NCBI RefSeq assembly: GCF_002027545.1 | Contig: NZ_MXAN01000015.1 | Coordinates: 6,851-70,850 of the forward strand | Length of the DNA: 64,000 bases | From: Moraxella lacunata | Lineage (GTDB): Bacteria; Pseudomonadota; Gammaproteobacteria; Pseudomonadales; Moraxellaceae | Reading direction: 5' to 3' | In this document: one piece after another, positions 1 to 6,703 of the stretch | Numbering within the stretch: position 1 is the stretch's first letter | Layout of the letters: the number at the start of each line of letters is the position of its first letter | Made by a program: the position numbers and the translations under genes | The notes under the pieces: model-generated | Database searches by the model: none | What the model saw: only the letters and a program-made list of their open reading frames with translations | What the model was told of the DNA's origin: nothing

Positions 1-135
1 GACTTTTTGTTCGGCAGTCGGCTCAAACCCGACTTTGTCCTGTGCCATCGCCACGCCTACATAACTTTGGGCAAACAAACCGCCTGCGATGACTGTTGCT
101 ACCCCTGATAAAAAAAGTTGTTTTTTTGACATCAT
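1..135 (-). CDS. Secreted protein, N-terminal fragment (runs off window)
   Basis: The first 45 codons of a gene that leaves the window on its left edge. It opens with two ATG codons, then SKK and a hydrophobic stretch (LFLSGVATVIAGGLFA) followed by a small-residue region ending AMAQ, which reads as a signal peptide. The visible mature part (DKVGFEPTAEQKV) is too short to place in a family, so no function is proposed. It is divergent from nagZ; the 176 bp between the two starts must carry both promoters. Confidence 0.6.
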   Translation of the reverse strand, partial: MMSKKQLFLSGVATVIAGGLFAQSYVGVAMAQDKVGFEPTAEQKV

Positions 136-311
136 AGTACTTCCAAACACGGTTGTCACAACTGACAAATTAAAAATGACTTATCATAACATATCTTTAT
201 TACTTGTGTGTCTTTATTTTGTGATGATTTTTGGGAAAAGTTACACAGATTTTGTGGCGTTTTTGCGGTTTCATGGCATAATAAGCCTTTTCAATTCTTA
301 TGGGGCGATTT

Positions 312-1379
312 ATGGCAACTGGTATCATCATGGCGGACGTGGACGGCTTGACGCTCACCGACGACGACAAGGCATTTTTGGCAAATGATGCCTTAGGCGG
401 GGTGATTTTATTTAAACGCAACGTGGCAAACCCTACCCAAGTGCGAGCCTTGACCGACAGCATGCGAGCGATAAACCCAAACCTTATCATCAGTGCCGAC
501 CAAGAAGGCGGACGGGTGGCACGATTTAGGGACGGTTTTACGCCCTTGCCCGCGATGGGACGACTGGGCGAGATTTATGATGACAACCAACAGCTTGCCC
601 TATCGCTTGCCTATGACACAGGCTATCTGATGGCGTGCGAAGTGTTGGCGGTGGGCGTGGATATTAGCTTTGCCCCTGTGATGGACATCAATGGGTGTAG
701 CCTTGTCATTGGCGACCGTGCCTTTCATGCCGACCCGCAAGCCGTTACCACCCTATCATCACGCTTTATAGACGGCATGAATGATGCGGGTATGAAAGCC
801 ACCGGCAAGCACTTCCCCGGTCATGGCTCTATCGCCCCCGATTCGCACGTATCCGATGCGGTGGATAATCGCTCACTAGATGAGATTTGGGGGTGTGATT
901 TGGTAAGTTTTAAAAATAACCTTGCCAAACTATCCGCTCTCATGCCTGCCCACGTCATTTTTAGTCAAGTTGATGACAAACCTGCTGGTTTTTCAAAAGT
1001 ATGGCTACAAGAGATTTTACGGGATAAAATGGGTTATGACGGTGTGCTGTTCTCGGACGATTTATCCATGAAAGCAGCCCATGTGGCAGGGGACGTAACC
1101 GCTCGGGTCAAATCCGCCATAGAAGCAGGGTGCGACATAGCACTGGTGTGCAACAGCCGTGATGATGCCCTGCGTGCGGTAGAATTTGCCAAAACCATGC
1201 CTGATGTGCCAAACCGCTTTGGCAAGATGAAAAGCGTGATACCTGCTTGGCAAGGCGACCTGTCCACCACCTGCCAAAAATTCACCCATTATCACACCGC
1301 TCGGGACAATGTATTAAAGGCGTTTTTTGATGATGTTGGCCAGCAAGATGAAAAAGACCCGACGAATTATAAGGTTTAG
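312..1379 (+). CDS. nagZ: Beta-N-acetylhexosaminidase NagZ
   Basis: Cytoplasmic glycoside hydrolase family 3 enzyme that removes N-acetylglucosamine from anhydromuropeptides during peptidoglycan recycling. The product is 355 residues, close to the usual 330-350. The family signature KHFPGHG lies at about residues 166-172 and is followed by the mobile-loop DSH; the substrate-binding region SADQEGGRVARF is also present. I chose the ATG at 312 because GGGG sits about seven bases upstream; an in-frame ATG at 300 would add four residues and has no clear ribosome site. The gene stands alone, with the foreign-looking islet starting just downstream. Its role fits the other wall-turnover genes in the window (transglycosylase, VanY, DacB). 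Confidence 0.95.
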   Translation: MATGIIMADVDGLTLTDDDKAFLANDALGGVILFKRNVANPTQVRALTDSMRAINPNLIISADQEGGRVARFRDGFTPLPAMGRLGEIYDDNQQLALSLAYDTGYLMACEVLAVGVDISFAPVMDINGCSLVIGDRAFHADPQAVTTLSSRFIDGMNDAGMKATGKHFPGHGSIAPDSHVSDAVDNRSLDEIWGCDLVSFKNNLAKLSALMPAHVIFSQVDDKPAGFSKVWLQEILRDKMGYDGVLFSDDLSMKAAHVAGDVTARVKSAIEAGCDIALVCNSRDDALRAVEFAKTMPDVPNRFGKMKSVIPAWQGDLSTTCQKFTHYHTARDNVLKAFFDDVGQQDEKDPTNYKV

Positions 1380-1493
1380 GATTTGCAGATGGGTAAGTTT
1401 AAATTTAAAATTGGTGGATTATACCAAATCTACGGATGACTGACTTTTTCAAACGGTTGGGCATAAACCACCCATCTTGGAGAGATTTAATCA

Positions 1494-2164
1494 TGAAAAA
1501 ACCATTGATTTTATTGGCTTTATTGTTCACTGCCACCCGCATTCAGGCAGCCCCGAAAAACGAAATCCCTACTGTGTTTCAGGGCAAATGGGTGGAAGCA
1601 GGCGAAAGCTGCGAAGAATACCAAAACGGCGAAACCACACGCTGGTGGAGCATCAAGCAACACAAAATCTCGCAATACCGTGCTAGCTGTACGCTAGACA
1701 AAGTATTTACCGCCACACCGCAACAACTGCGTGCCAAATGGCATCACGAAGAAATAGATGACAATGACGATGACCAAATCATTTAGTCCATGCCCACCGA
1801 TACATTCACCTTAGACGACAAGCAATTAACCGCATTCAAACAAAAATACCGTTTTTGTGGCAAACACCAAAGCAAAGACAAGTTTATCTGTCGCAGCGAC
1901 AAAATCAACATCGTCGTAAGCAACCATGACAACGACTACCACTACACCGCATGGTCAAAATCGCGTGCAACGCCCGATTTGTTTTTGCAAAACGGCGATG
2001 TCCGCATAGACGGCACAGGGCGGTATTTGCATTCGGTTTACACGTTTACGCGTCCAAACGGCTGGCAATATGAAGTGCGTGATGCCGCCGAATCAGAGTA
2101 CATCAAAGGTCGGGTAACGGTAACACGGCATGGCAAAACTGTTTCAGAGATGGTTTGCAAATAA
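1494..2164 (+). pseudogene. Small secreted protein, interrupted by an in-frame amber stop
   Basis: A reading frame that opens well (GGAGAG, then ATG at 1494) with a signal peptide (MKKPLILLALLFTATRIQA) and the phrase IPTVFQGKWVEAGESC. It is cut by TAG at 1784-1786. The same frame continues without a shift from 1787 to the stop at 2164 and ends in YEVRDA...SEMVCK. Both halves have counterparts in neighbours: IPxxFxGxWV recurs in the protein at 3058, and the second half matches the broken gene at 3580-4038 (HYTAWSKSRA against HYTARSKSRA; PNGWQYEV against PNGWFYEV). This is therefore one gene of about 223 codons carrying a nonsense mutation. Function is unknown; conserved Cys residues suggest a disulphide-stabilised periplasmic or surface protein. 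A sequencing error at the TAG is possible. Confidence 0.75.
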
Positions 2165-2193
2165 TTTTTAGACAATCCAATAAGGATAAAATC

Positions 2194-2931
2194 ATGCGAA
2201 AAACCTTTTTCATCGCTTTGTTTTTTACCACAGCCACCGCCCAAGCCGATTTTGCTGAAGTGAGCGATGCCGATGGCTATGTCAATCTACGTGCCGAAGC
2301 CAATACGCAAAGCCGTGTTATCACGCGCATTGGCAACGGTGCTTTTGTTTATTTGGTGCCGCCAGAAGCAGAACCGCCTGTGGGCGACTGGGTGTTTGTG
2401 CAATACCGCAACAGCAAAAACCAAGTCCAAGACGGCTGGCTGCATCAATCGCGCTTGCGAAATATCGCCCAGTTCCCCACCATGAGCCACCAAGCCAGCT
2501 CGCGTGGTTTTTCCTGCATCAATCAGCACGCGCAACTGTATGTGGAAATGGATAAATTTGATTATGCAGCCAATAAAAAACACTTTGGCGGCAAAAAATT
2601 GAATGATTCATATCCAATCTTGCTCACCTACAAAGGCAAAACCATGTTCGGCACAGATGGCGCCATACCGCACACCGCCTACACAGCGATGACACTGGTG
2701 CAAAACGACAACCGCCACCGCATTGCGCCCAGCGCGTTTGAACATTTGTTTAACCCTTATTTTGAAGGCAGCGGCAAGGGAATAGACCACATTTGCACTT
2801 ATGATGCCAAGCGCAAACGCATACATTATATCGCTTGGAATTCAGACGGCGCGGGGACTTATGCGGTGTTGTTTGTGTTTGAAAACGGCAAATTGCGCGA
2901 AGTATTGCCGATGAACAGCACGTTTTATTAA
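2194..2931 (+). CDS. Secreted protein with N-terminal bacterial SH3 domain
   Basis: A 245-residue protein with a signal peptide (MRKTFFIALFFTTATAQA) and then an SH3b-type domain at about residues 20-80 (DGYVNLRAEANTQSRVITRI, later GDWVFVQY and GWLHQSRL). Such domains usually bind peptidoglycan or peptides outside the cytoplasm. The C-terminal 160 residues (SFxCxNQHAQLYVEMD..., HICTYDAKRKRIHYIAWNSDGAGTYAVLF) are not recognised. The start at 2194 is preceded by AAGGAT; a further upstream in-frame ATG at 2155 overlaps the previous gene and would bury the signal peptide. Three bases after the stop lies a palindromic Neisseria-type uptake sequence, which supports transfer from a Neisseriaceae donor. 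The protein resembles the SH3 protein at 53984 only in domain type. Confidence 0.8.
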   Translation: MRKTFFIALFFTTATAQADFAEVSDADGYVNLRAEANTQSRVITRIGNGAFVYLVPPEAEPPVGDWVFVQYRNSKNQVQDGWLHQSRLRNIAQFPTMSHQASSRGFSCINQHAQLYVEMDKFDYAANKKHFGGKKLNDSYPILLTYKGKTMFGTDGAIPHTAYTAMTLVQNDNRHRIAPSAFEHLFNPYFEGSGKGIDHICTYDAKRKRIHYIAWNSDGAGTYAVLFVFENGKLREVLPMNSTFY

Positions 2932-2934
2932 GTT

Positions 2935-2949
2935 TTCAGGCTGCCTGAA
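2935..2949. repeat. Palindromic DNA-uptake sequence (Simonsiella/Kingella dialect)
   Basis: TTCAGGCTGCCTGAA, an imperfect palindrome right after the stop of the SH3 gene. The top strand contains AGGCTGCCTGAA (the Simonsiella-type DUS) and the bottom strand AGGCAGCCTGAA (the Kingella-type DUS). In Neisseriaceae such inverted pairs commonly double as terminators after genes. Confidence 0.8.
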
Positions 2950-3057
2950 AGGGGCGTATTATCAAACACAGTCGAAGTAAATCGAATTTTTGAATCCGAC
3001 AAATGAATTGATTTCATTTTAAAGGTTGGATACTGCATTTGCTAAAAAAGGAAAGCA

Positions 3058-3549
3058 ATGATGAATTTCATAAACAAAATCATTTTAATCAGCATCTTAT
3101 CTTTATGCGCTTTTAAGGCTGCCGCCAAAGATATACCGTCTGCTTTTCACGGACAATGGGTGGCGCAACACGGTTCTCCTATTGACAACCAAACCGCGCA
3201 GGTAGCTTGCCATGCTTTGAAACACAATGATATCGCTACGTCGTTATCAGATGAAACATCGCCTTATCTGATTATGCTGACAGTTGATAAACAGCGTTTA
3301 CATTATGTACATAATGGCAATGCAGAGCAGCGCGAAATTTTTACTCAACTGCGTTTCAGCAAAAAATACACGCCAAACCATATTGCAGGTACGGCAAAAT
3401 ATTCAGGATTAAGCCGTCATCCCGACCCAGCACGCGATTTTGAACTTCGCTTGCAAGATGGCATTCTGCATTCTCATTACTGGGAACACAATCACGACAC
3501 GGGCAAAATGGATTTTTGGGATAATGATAAATTCGTCCGTTGTTTCTGA
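3058..3549 (+). CDS. Small secreted protein of the IPxxFxGxWV family
   Basis: A 163-residue protein with signal peptide (MMNFINKIILISILSLCAFKAAA) and the mature start KDIPSAFHGQWVAQHG, which parallels the broken gene at 1494 (IPTVFQGKWVEAG). The mature part has Cys residues in VACHAL and at the end (FVRCF), so one disulphide is plausible. A weak GGAAAG precedes the double ATG start. It is the second intact member of the islet and is followed five bases after its stop by a palindromic uptake sequence. The opening phrase is reminiscent of small beta-barrel or lipocalin-like stress proteins, but I do not recognise the family and propose no function. Confidence 0.75.
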   Translation: MMNFINKIILISILSLCAFKAAAKDIPSAFHGQWVAQHGSPIDNQTAQVACHALKHNDIATSLSDETSPYLIMLTVDKQRLHYVHNGNAEQREIFTQLRFSKKYTPNHIAGTAKYSGLSRHPDPARDFELRLQDGILHSHYWEHNHDTGKMDFWDNDKFVRCF

Positions 3550-3553
3550 TTTT

Positions 3554-3568
3554 TTCAGGCAGCCTGAA
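3554..3568. repeat. Palindromic DNA-uptake sequence (Kingella/Simonsiella dialect)
   Basis: TTCAGGCAGCCTGAA, again directly after a gene (stop at 3547-3549). It contains AGGCAGCCTGAA on the top strand and AGGCTGCCTGAA on the bottom. Same family and same placement as at 2935 and 4042. Confidence 0.8.
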
Positions 3569-3579
3569 AGGATAACATT

Positions 3580-4038
3580 GTGAAAAAATATATTTTCTTA
3601 TCATTTTTTTCGCTGATGCTGACCGCCCAAGCCGCACCTGCTGGCAAAGACATTTTCTATTGCCGCAGCAGCAATAACAAAATATAGTGAATTCAATTTA
3701 AACCAGTACAGCGTTGCCTGCTCCCTTATGTACTAGGTGTACACGGCGGTCGCTGTCACCTTGTCCTGATTTAAATTGAATCCACTATACAAGTCGCCAT
3801 TACCCAACACGGCGAACAATACCATTACACCGCACGGTCAAAATCACGCGCAAAACTTGATTTGTTTTTGACCAACGGCGAATTAAGGGTAGATGGCAGC
3901 ATTCAAAATGTTTATCTGTTTTACTAACCAAACGGCTGGTTTTACGAAGTGCGAGAATCGGGAATGGAAGGCATCAAAGGTTGGGTCAATGTTGAACTCA
4001 ATGGGCAAGAAGTAGCCAAGATTATTTGCAGAAAATGA
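3580..4038 (+). pseudogene. Small secreted protein gene split by a Correia-type element
   Basis: The frame opens with GTG at 3580 (MKKYIFLSFFSLMLTAQAAP, a signal peptide), continues KDIFYCRSSNNKI and then hits a stop at 3685-3687 created by an inserted 107-bp element. Past the element the homology resumes as QVAITQHGEQYHYTARSKSR and continues to the stop at 4036-4038, matching the C-terminal half of the gene at 1494-2164. A second defect, TAA at 3925-3927, interrupts FY-PNGWFYEV where the paralogue has FTRPNGW. FYCRSSNNKI matches FICRSDKINI of the paralogue, so the copy is also missing most of the N-terminal domain. It is plainly non-functional as a full-length protein, and appears in decay since the element landed. 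Confidence 0.85.
3683..3789. mobile_element. Correia-type repeat enclosed element (107 bp)
   Basis: The element starts TATAGTGAATTCAATTTAAA and ends with the inverse of TATAGTGGATTCAATTTAAA, so its 20-base terminal repeats differ at one position. Inside are CCAGTACAGCGTTGCC and CACCTTGTCCTGAT, which are hallmark phrases of Correia elements (CREE) of Neisseria. The length agrees with the short class of about 104-108 bp. Both ends are TA, as expected for insertion at a TA target. It interrupts the gene at 3580-4038. I know of these elements only from Neisseria and relatives; one here fits the neighbouring uptake sequences and implies import of Neisseriaceae DNA. Confidence 0.9.
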
Positions 4039-4041
4039 TGT

Positions 4042-4056
4042 TTCAGGCAGCCTGAA
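4042..4056. repeat. Palindromic DNA-uptake sequence (Kingella/Simonsiella dialect)
   Basis: TTCAGGCAGCCTGAA four bases after the stop of the broken gene ending at 4038. It is identical to the copy at 3554, and is followed by AAAAAT, so it could act as a terminator hairpin. Confidence 0.8.
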
Positions 4057-4143
4057 AAATAGGGCAAATTATTAAATCCAAAAAAAATTGTTTGATTTTA
4101 TTGAAAATATTAGAAATTCATCTCCGCTCAACGGAGCATCATC

Positions 4144-4701
4144 ATGAAAAAACTTTTATTCAGTATGGCTTTATGCTTAACCGCCCCGCTTGCTGTTGCC
4201 GCCCCTGCGGATTGGTCGGGCTTGTTCAAATCTTGGGAAGATGGTTGCAATGACAGCAAAGCATTGGCGGCATTTACCAACAGCTTGAGCTTAATTGACG
4301 TAAAAGCAAACGGACAATTTTATTTAACTCAAGATATTGATTTACCTAAAAAATACCGCAACCAAGCCGCCAAAAACGTGTCATTCCACAAAATATGGGA
4401 TGCGTGCGAACAACACCATTTTGACCAAACACGGCTGGCACTCACGGGGCATTATTACGGCTTGCCTGTGGTGCATTACAGCCAAACATTTATGCTGGAA
4501 ACCGCAGGTGTTGAGTACAGGCGATTGCTGTTGAATGCCCCGATTGAACAAGCACGGCGTGTTCTGGCAGGAAAATACCGCCCACGCAAACATTTCAATC
4601 CCGTTTTGGAAGGACACGAAACCCTGCGAGCGGAGCTGTTGCCCGTTACTATCAACGGCAAGGCACAAACCGTGTTGGAGTGTGCTTATGTGTTTGGCTG
4701 A
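4144..4701 (+). CDS. Small secreted protein of unknown function
   Basis: A 185-residue protein with a clear signal peptide (MKKLLFSMALCLTAPLAVA, cut before APADW). GGAG lies nine bases before the ATG. The mature protein has three Cys (GCNDSK, DACEQHH, LECAYVFG), probably with at least one disulphide, and no recognisable domain. It belongs to the block of foreign-looking secreted proteins between nagZ and leuE. The order gene, short repeat, gene, short repeat is the same as for its neighbours, so it probably came with them. No function is proposed. Confidence 0.75.
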   Translation: MKKLLFSMALCLTAPLAVAAPADWSGLFKSWEDGCNDSKALAAFTNSLSLIDVKANGQFYLTQDIDLPKKYRNQAAKNVSFHKIWDACEQHHFDQTRLALTGHYYGLPVVHYSQTFMLETAGVEYRRLLLNAPIEQARRVLAGKYRPRKHFNPVLEGHETLRAELLPVTINGKAQTVLECAYVFG

Positions 4702-4714
4702 TCGTTCATTAAGC

Positions 4715-4804
4715 GTAGGTCGGATACTCGTATCCGACATTTTTCAATTTTAATCAACAGTATATACAATCAAAACATTTGTCGGATTCAAGAATCCGAC
4801 CTAC
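4715..4804. repeat. REP-like doublet: paired palindromes with 11-bp terminal inverted repeats
   Basis: Ends are GTAGGTCGGAT and ATCCGACCTAC. Each end is itself a palindrome (TCGGATAC-TC-GTATCCGA at 4720-4737; TCGGATTC-AA-GAATCCGA at 4782-4799). The 90-bp unit looks like a non-autonomous palindromic repeat. A degenerate single end (TTGAATCCGACAAAT) occurs at about 2989-3003. The layout mirrors the GTAGGGG...CCCCTAC doublet at 6473-6540. Confidence 0.65.
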
Positions 4805-4840
4805 AATCATTTGGCTGATGTTTTAAAAACCCATGAAATT

Positions 4841-4852
4841 TTCAGACGGCAT
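4841..4852 (-). repeat. Neisseria AT-DUS 12-mer
   Basis: TTCAGACGGCAT, the exact inverse of ATGCCGTCTGAA, the 12-base uptake sequence of Neisseria meningitidis and N. gonorrhoeae. It is a different dialect from the three palindromic copies upstream, so DNA of more than one Neisseriaceae lineage may be joined here. It lies in the leader of the gene starting at 4875. Confidence 0.85.
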
Positions 4853-4874
4853 AAACACAAAACAGGAAAACATC

Positions 4875-5438
4875 ATGAAAAAATATGCACTTATCGGCTT
4901 ATTAACCCTACTAAGCCACCATGCCTACGCCACAGAACAGTCCATTAACAAAGACTTGGACGGAGATGGCAAGCCTGACCACATTTGGTTACAAGATGAT
5001 GATTTTCATATTAAATTATCCAGCCAAAAACAAGTGATTATCCAATACAATCCCTGCGATGAACCGCCAAATTTACGCACCGCCCGTGTGGGTTTCATCG
5101 TCTCGTGCAATGCGATGCGACATGGCAGAAGTTACCATTACGCCTACAATCGCAGCAGCAATCAAATGCAAGTGATTGGTTACGATTTTTGGGCTGCGGG
5201 CACCGCCGCCAATGAAGGTGCAGGTGAAGACAGTGTGAATTTAAAAACGGGCGATTACATCGGCAAGTGGCGTTTGCGTAATAACCCCACAGAAAAATTG
5301 CGTGATTACACCATTCAAACACGTTTACCGAACATCCAGCCCATTAACGTGAACCACCCCGACGCACAACAGCAATGGCAAGCGCTTTGGGATGCAATCA
5401 AACAAGAAAAGCGACGCCGTCATTTACCGATTGATTAG
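4875..5438 (+). CDS. Secreted protein with an FG-GAP-like calcium motif
   Basis: A 187-residue protein with a signal peptide (MKKYALIGLLTLLSHHAYA) followed by NKDLDGDGKPDHIWLQDD. That DxDxDGxxD pattern is the calcium-binding loop found in FG-GAP/VCBS-type repeats and dockerin-like loops. The remainder (CDEPPNLRTARVGFIVSCNAM, DSVNLKTGDYIGKWRLRNNP) is not recognised; two Cys residues could form a disulphide. AGGA precedes the ATG at 4875. It is the last gene of the foreign-looking islet; a Neisseria AT-DUS lies just upstream. Its stop codon TAG is also the first three bases of the MITE-like element at 5436, so the element abuts or slightly trims the gene. Confidence 0.7.
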   Translation: MKKYALIGLLTLLSHHAYATEQSINKDLDGDGKPDHIWLQDDDFHIKLSSQKQVIIQYNPCDEPPNLRTARVGFIVSCNAMRHGRSYHYAYNRSSNQMQVIGYDFWAAGTAANEGAGEDSVNLKTGDYIGKWRLRNNPTEKLRDYTIQTRLPNIQPINVNHPDAQQQWQALWDAIKQEKRRRHLPID

Positions 5439-5577
5439 GGCGTGCTTATCTTTGGCGTTTACAATGAAAACATCTGTTAAAAAACGGGGGAATCGTCCGT
5501 TTTTCATACAAAATAAAGCAAATCATTAGTTTTTCATTGGTTTTTAATAAAATATTATCGACGGCAAGCACACCCCC
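5436..5577. mobile_element. MITE-like element, short form
   Basis: Begins TAGGGCGTGCTT and ends AAGCACACCCCC, imperfect terminal inverted repeats. The inner flanks also match the longer element at 35989-36254: TTTACAATGAAAA near the left end against TTTGCAATGAAAA, and AATAAAATATTATCGA near the right end against AATAAAATGTTATCAA. No protein is encoded. It marks the right border of the foreign islet and supplies the stop codon of the preceding gene. Confidence 0.6.
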
Positions 5578-5627
5578 AATCCCAATATAATCAAATCTCA
5601 TCACCCCTATTTTTTGAGTAAAATTTC

Positions 5628-6278
5628 ATGTTCGGCATCACAGACCTAGCCACTTACCTTGCTGGCGTAATTATCATCATCATCTTACCCGGCCCAAACA
5701 GCCTATACTGCCTATCGGTGTCGGCAAGCCAAGGCAGGCGAGCGGGCATGGGGGCGATGTCGGGGATTTTGGTGGGTGATACGATACTCATACTGGCAAC
5801 CGTCTTTGGGGCAGGGACGCTACTCAAACTCTACCCTGCGGTGTTTGATGTCATCAAGCTCATCGGTGGGTGCTATTTGGCGTATCTGGGGACACGGCTT
5901 ATCATTGGGGCGTATCACACCTTCAAAAACCGCCACGCCATTGCGGGTAAAAGTTTTAATCCACCCAAAGTCCAATCACAAAACTATTTTTACCGCTCGC
6001 TATCACTTAGCCTTACCAACCCCAAGGCGATTTTGTTTTTCTTATCGTTTTTTGTGCAATTTGTCAGCCCGACTTATGATAAGCCGTTTTTGACGTTTTT
6101 TGTGCTGGCGGTGATTTTGCAACTTGTCAGCTTTTTGTATTTGCTACTTTTGGTATTTAGTGGCAAAAAACTGGTGGATACTTTTGGTTCTCGCCCGATG
6201 ATAATGACACTAGCAATGGTGGGCGTGGGCTGTTTGTTTATTGGCTTTGGGGTGAATTTGTGGTTGGCAAGGTTGTGA
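5628..6278 (+). CDS. leuE: LysE/RhtB-family amino-acid exporter, LeuE-like
   Basis: A 216-residue inner-membrane protein with about six hydrophobic segments. The family signature is near the N-terminus (ILPGPNSLYCLSVSASQG) and a second hallmark in the middle (SLTNPKAILFFLSFFVQF). Within the LysE superfamily these phrases agree best with the LeuE (YeaS) group, which exports leucine and related hydrophobic amino acids; the substrate cannot be read from sequence. The weak upstream site (GAGTAAAATTTC) makes the start at 5628 the best available rather than certain. The gene is monocistronic, with a MITE-like element upstream and a repeat-rich spacer downstream. Confidence 0.85.
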   Translation: MFGITDLATYLAGVIIIIILPGPNSLYCLSVSASQGRRAGMGAMSGILVGDTILILATVFGAGTLLKLYPAVFDVIKLIGGCYLAYLGTRLIIGAYHTFKNRHAIAGKSFNPPKVQSQNYFYRSLSLSLTNPKAILFFLSFFVQFVSPTYDKPFLTFFVLAVILQLVSFLYLLLLVFSGKKLVDTFGSRPMIMTLAMVGVGCLFIGFGVNLWLARL

Positions 6279-6363
6279 TTTGGGTTTTTGACAAACCTAA
6301 TAAAACCATGATTTGACAAGAAATTTATTGACTTAATTTTACACTTGCTGTAATATTAGTTTG

Positions 6364-6428
6364 AAAGTCAATATTTGAAGTAAAATCCCGACGCAATTGA
6401 AGCTACATGGTATTCAAATATTGACTTT
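6364..6428. repeat. Perfect 16-bp inverted repeat with 33-bp loop
   Basis: AAAGTCAATATTTGAA (6364-6379) and its exact inverse (6413-6428), followed on the + strand by a T run. It lies in the spacer after leuE. It may be a large terminator hairpin for leuE, a small non-coding RNA, or a miniature element; sequence alone does not decide. Confidence 0.5.
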
Positions 6429-6472
6429 TTTATCTATACCTAGCGAACTTGATATTTACCACAGCAATATTT

Positions 6473-6540
6473 GTAGGGGCGTGTTGCACACGCCCTTGAT
6501 GATACGAAGATTTTATAGGGCGTGCTCAGCACGCCCCTAC
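6473..6540. repeat. REP-like doublet GTAGGGGCGTG...CACGCCCCTAC
   Basis: Two head-to-head palindromes: GGGCGTG-TTGCA-CACGCCC on the left and GGGCGTG-CTCAG-CACGCCC on the right, bounded by GTAGG and CCTAC. Single ends of the same repeat occur at 8910 and, diverged, at 34070 and 48717. It sits in the 425-bp spacer between leuE and glcB; I see no gene in that spacer. Confidence 0.75.
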
Positions 6541-6650
6541 ACCGATGCGTCATTGAATTTGTGGTAATTTTAGAGTTCTGCGATTATAAATACAAACCCT
6601 CTAAATTTACCTAAACCATTTTTAAATAATTCAATCTCTTTATCACACCC

Positions 6651-6686
6651 AATCAAAAACCCCAAACTAATTTGGGGTTTTTGATT
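6651..6686 (-). terminator. Rho-independent terminator after glcB
   Basis: AATCAAAAACCCCAAA, loop CTAA, and the exact inverse: a perfect 16-bp stem with internal T and A runs, 17 bases past the glcB stop. The symmetry would allow it to work on both strands. Confidence 0.85.
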
Positions 6687-6703
6687 GGCCATAGGGCGGT
6701 TTA

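Noticed and set aside
1436-1493. Longer start for the broken gene at 1494
   Set aside because: It would put 19 hydrophilic residues before a clear signal peptide, whereas GGAGAG precedes the ATG at 1494.
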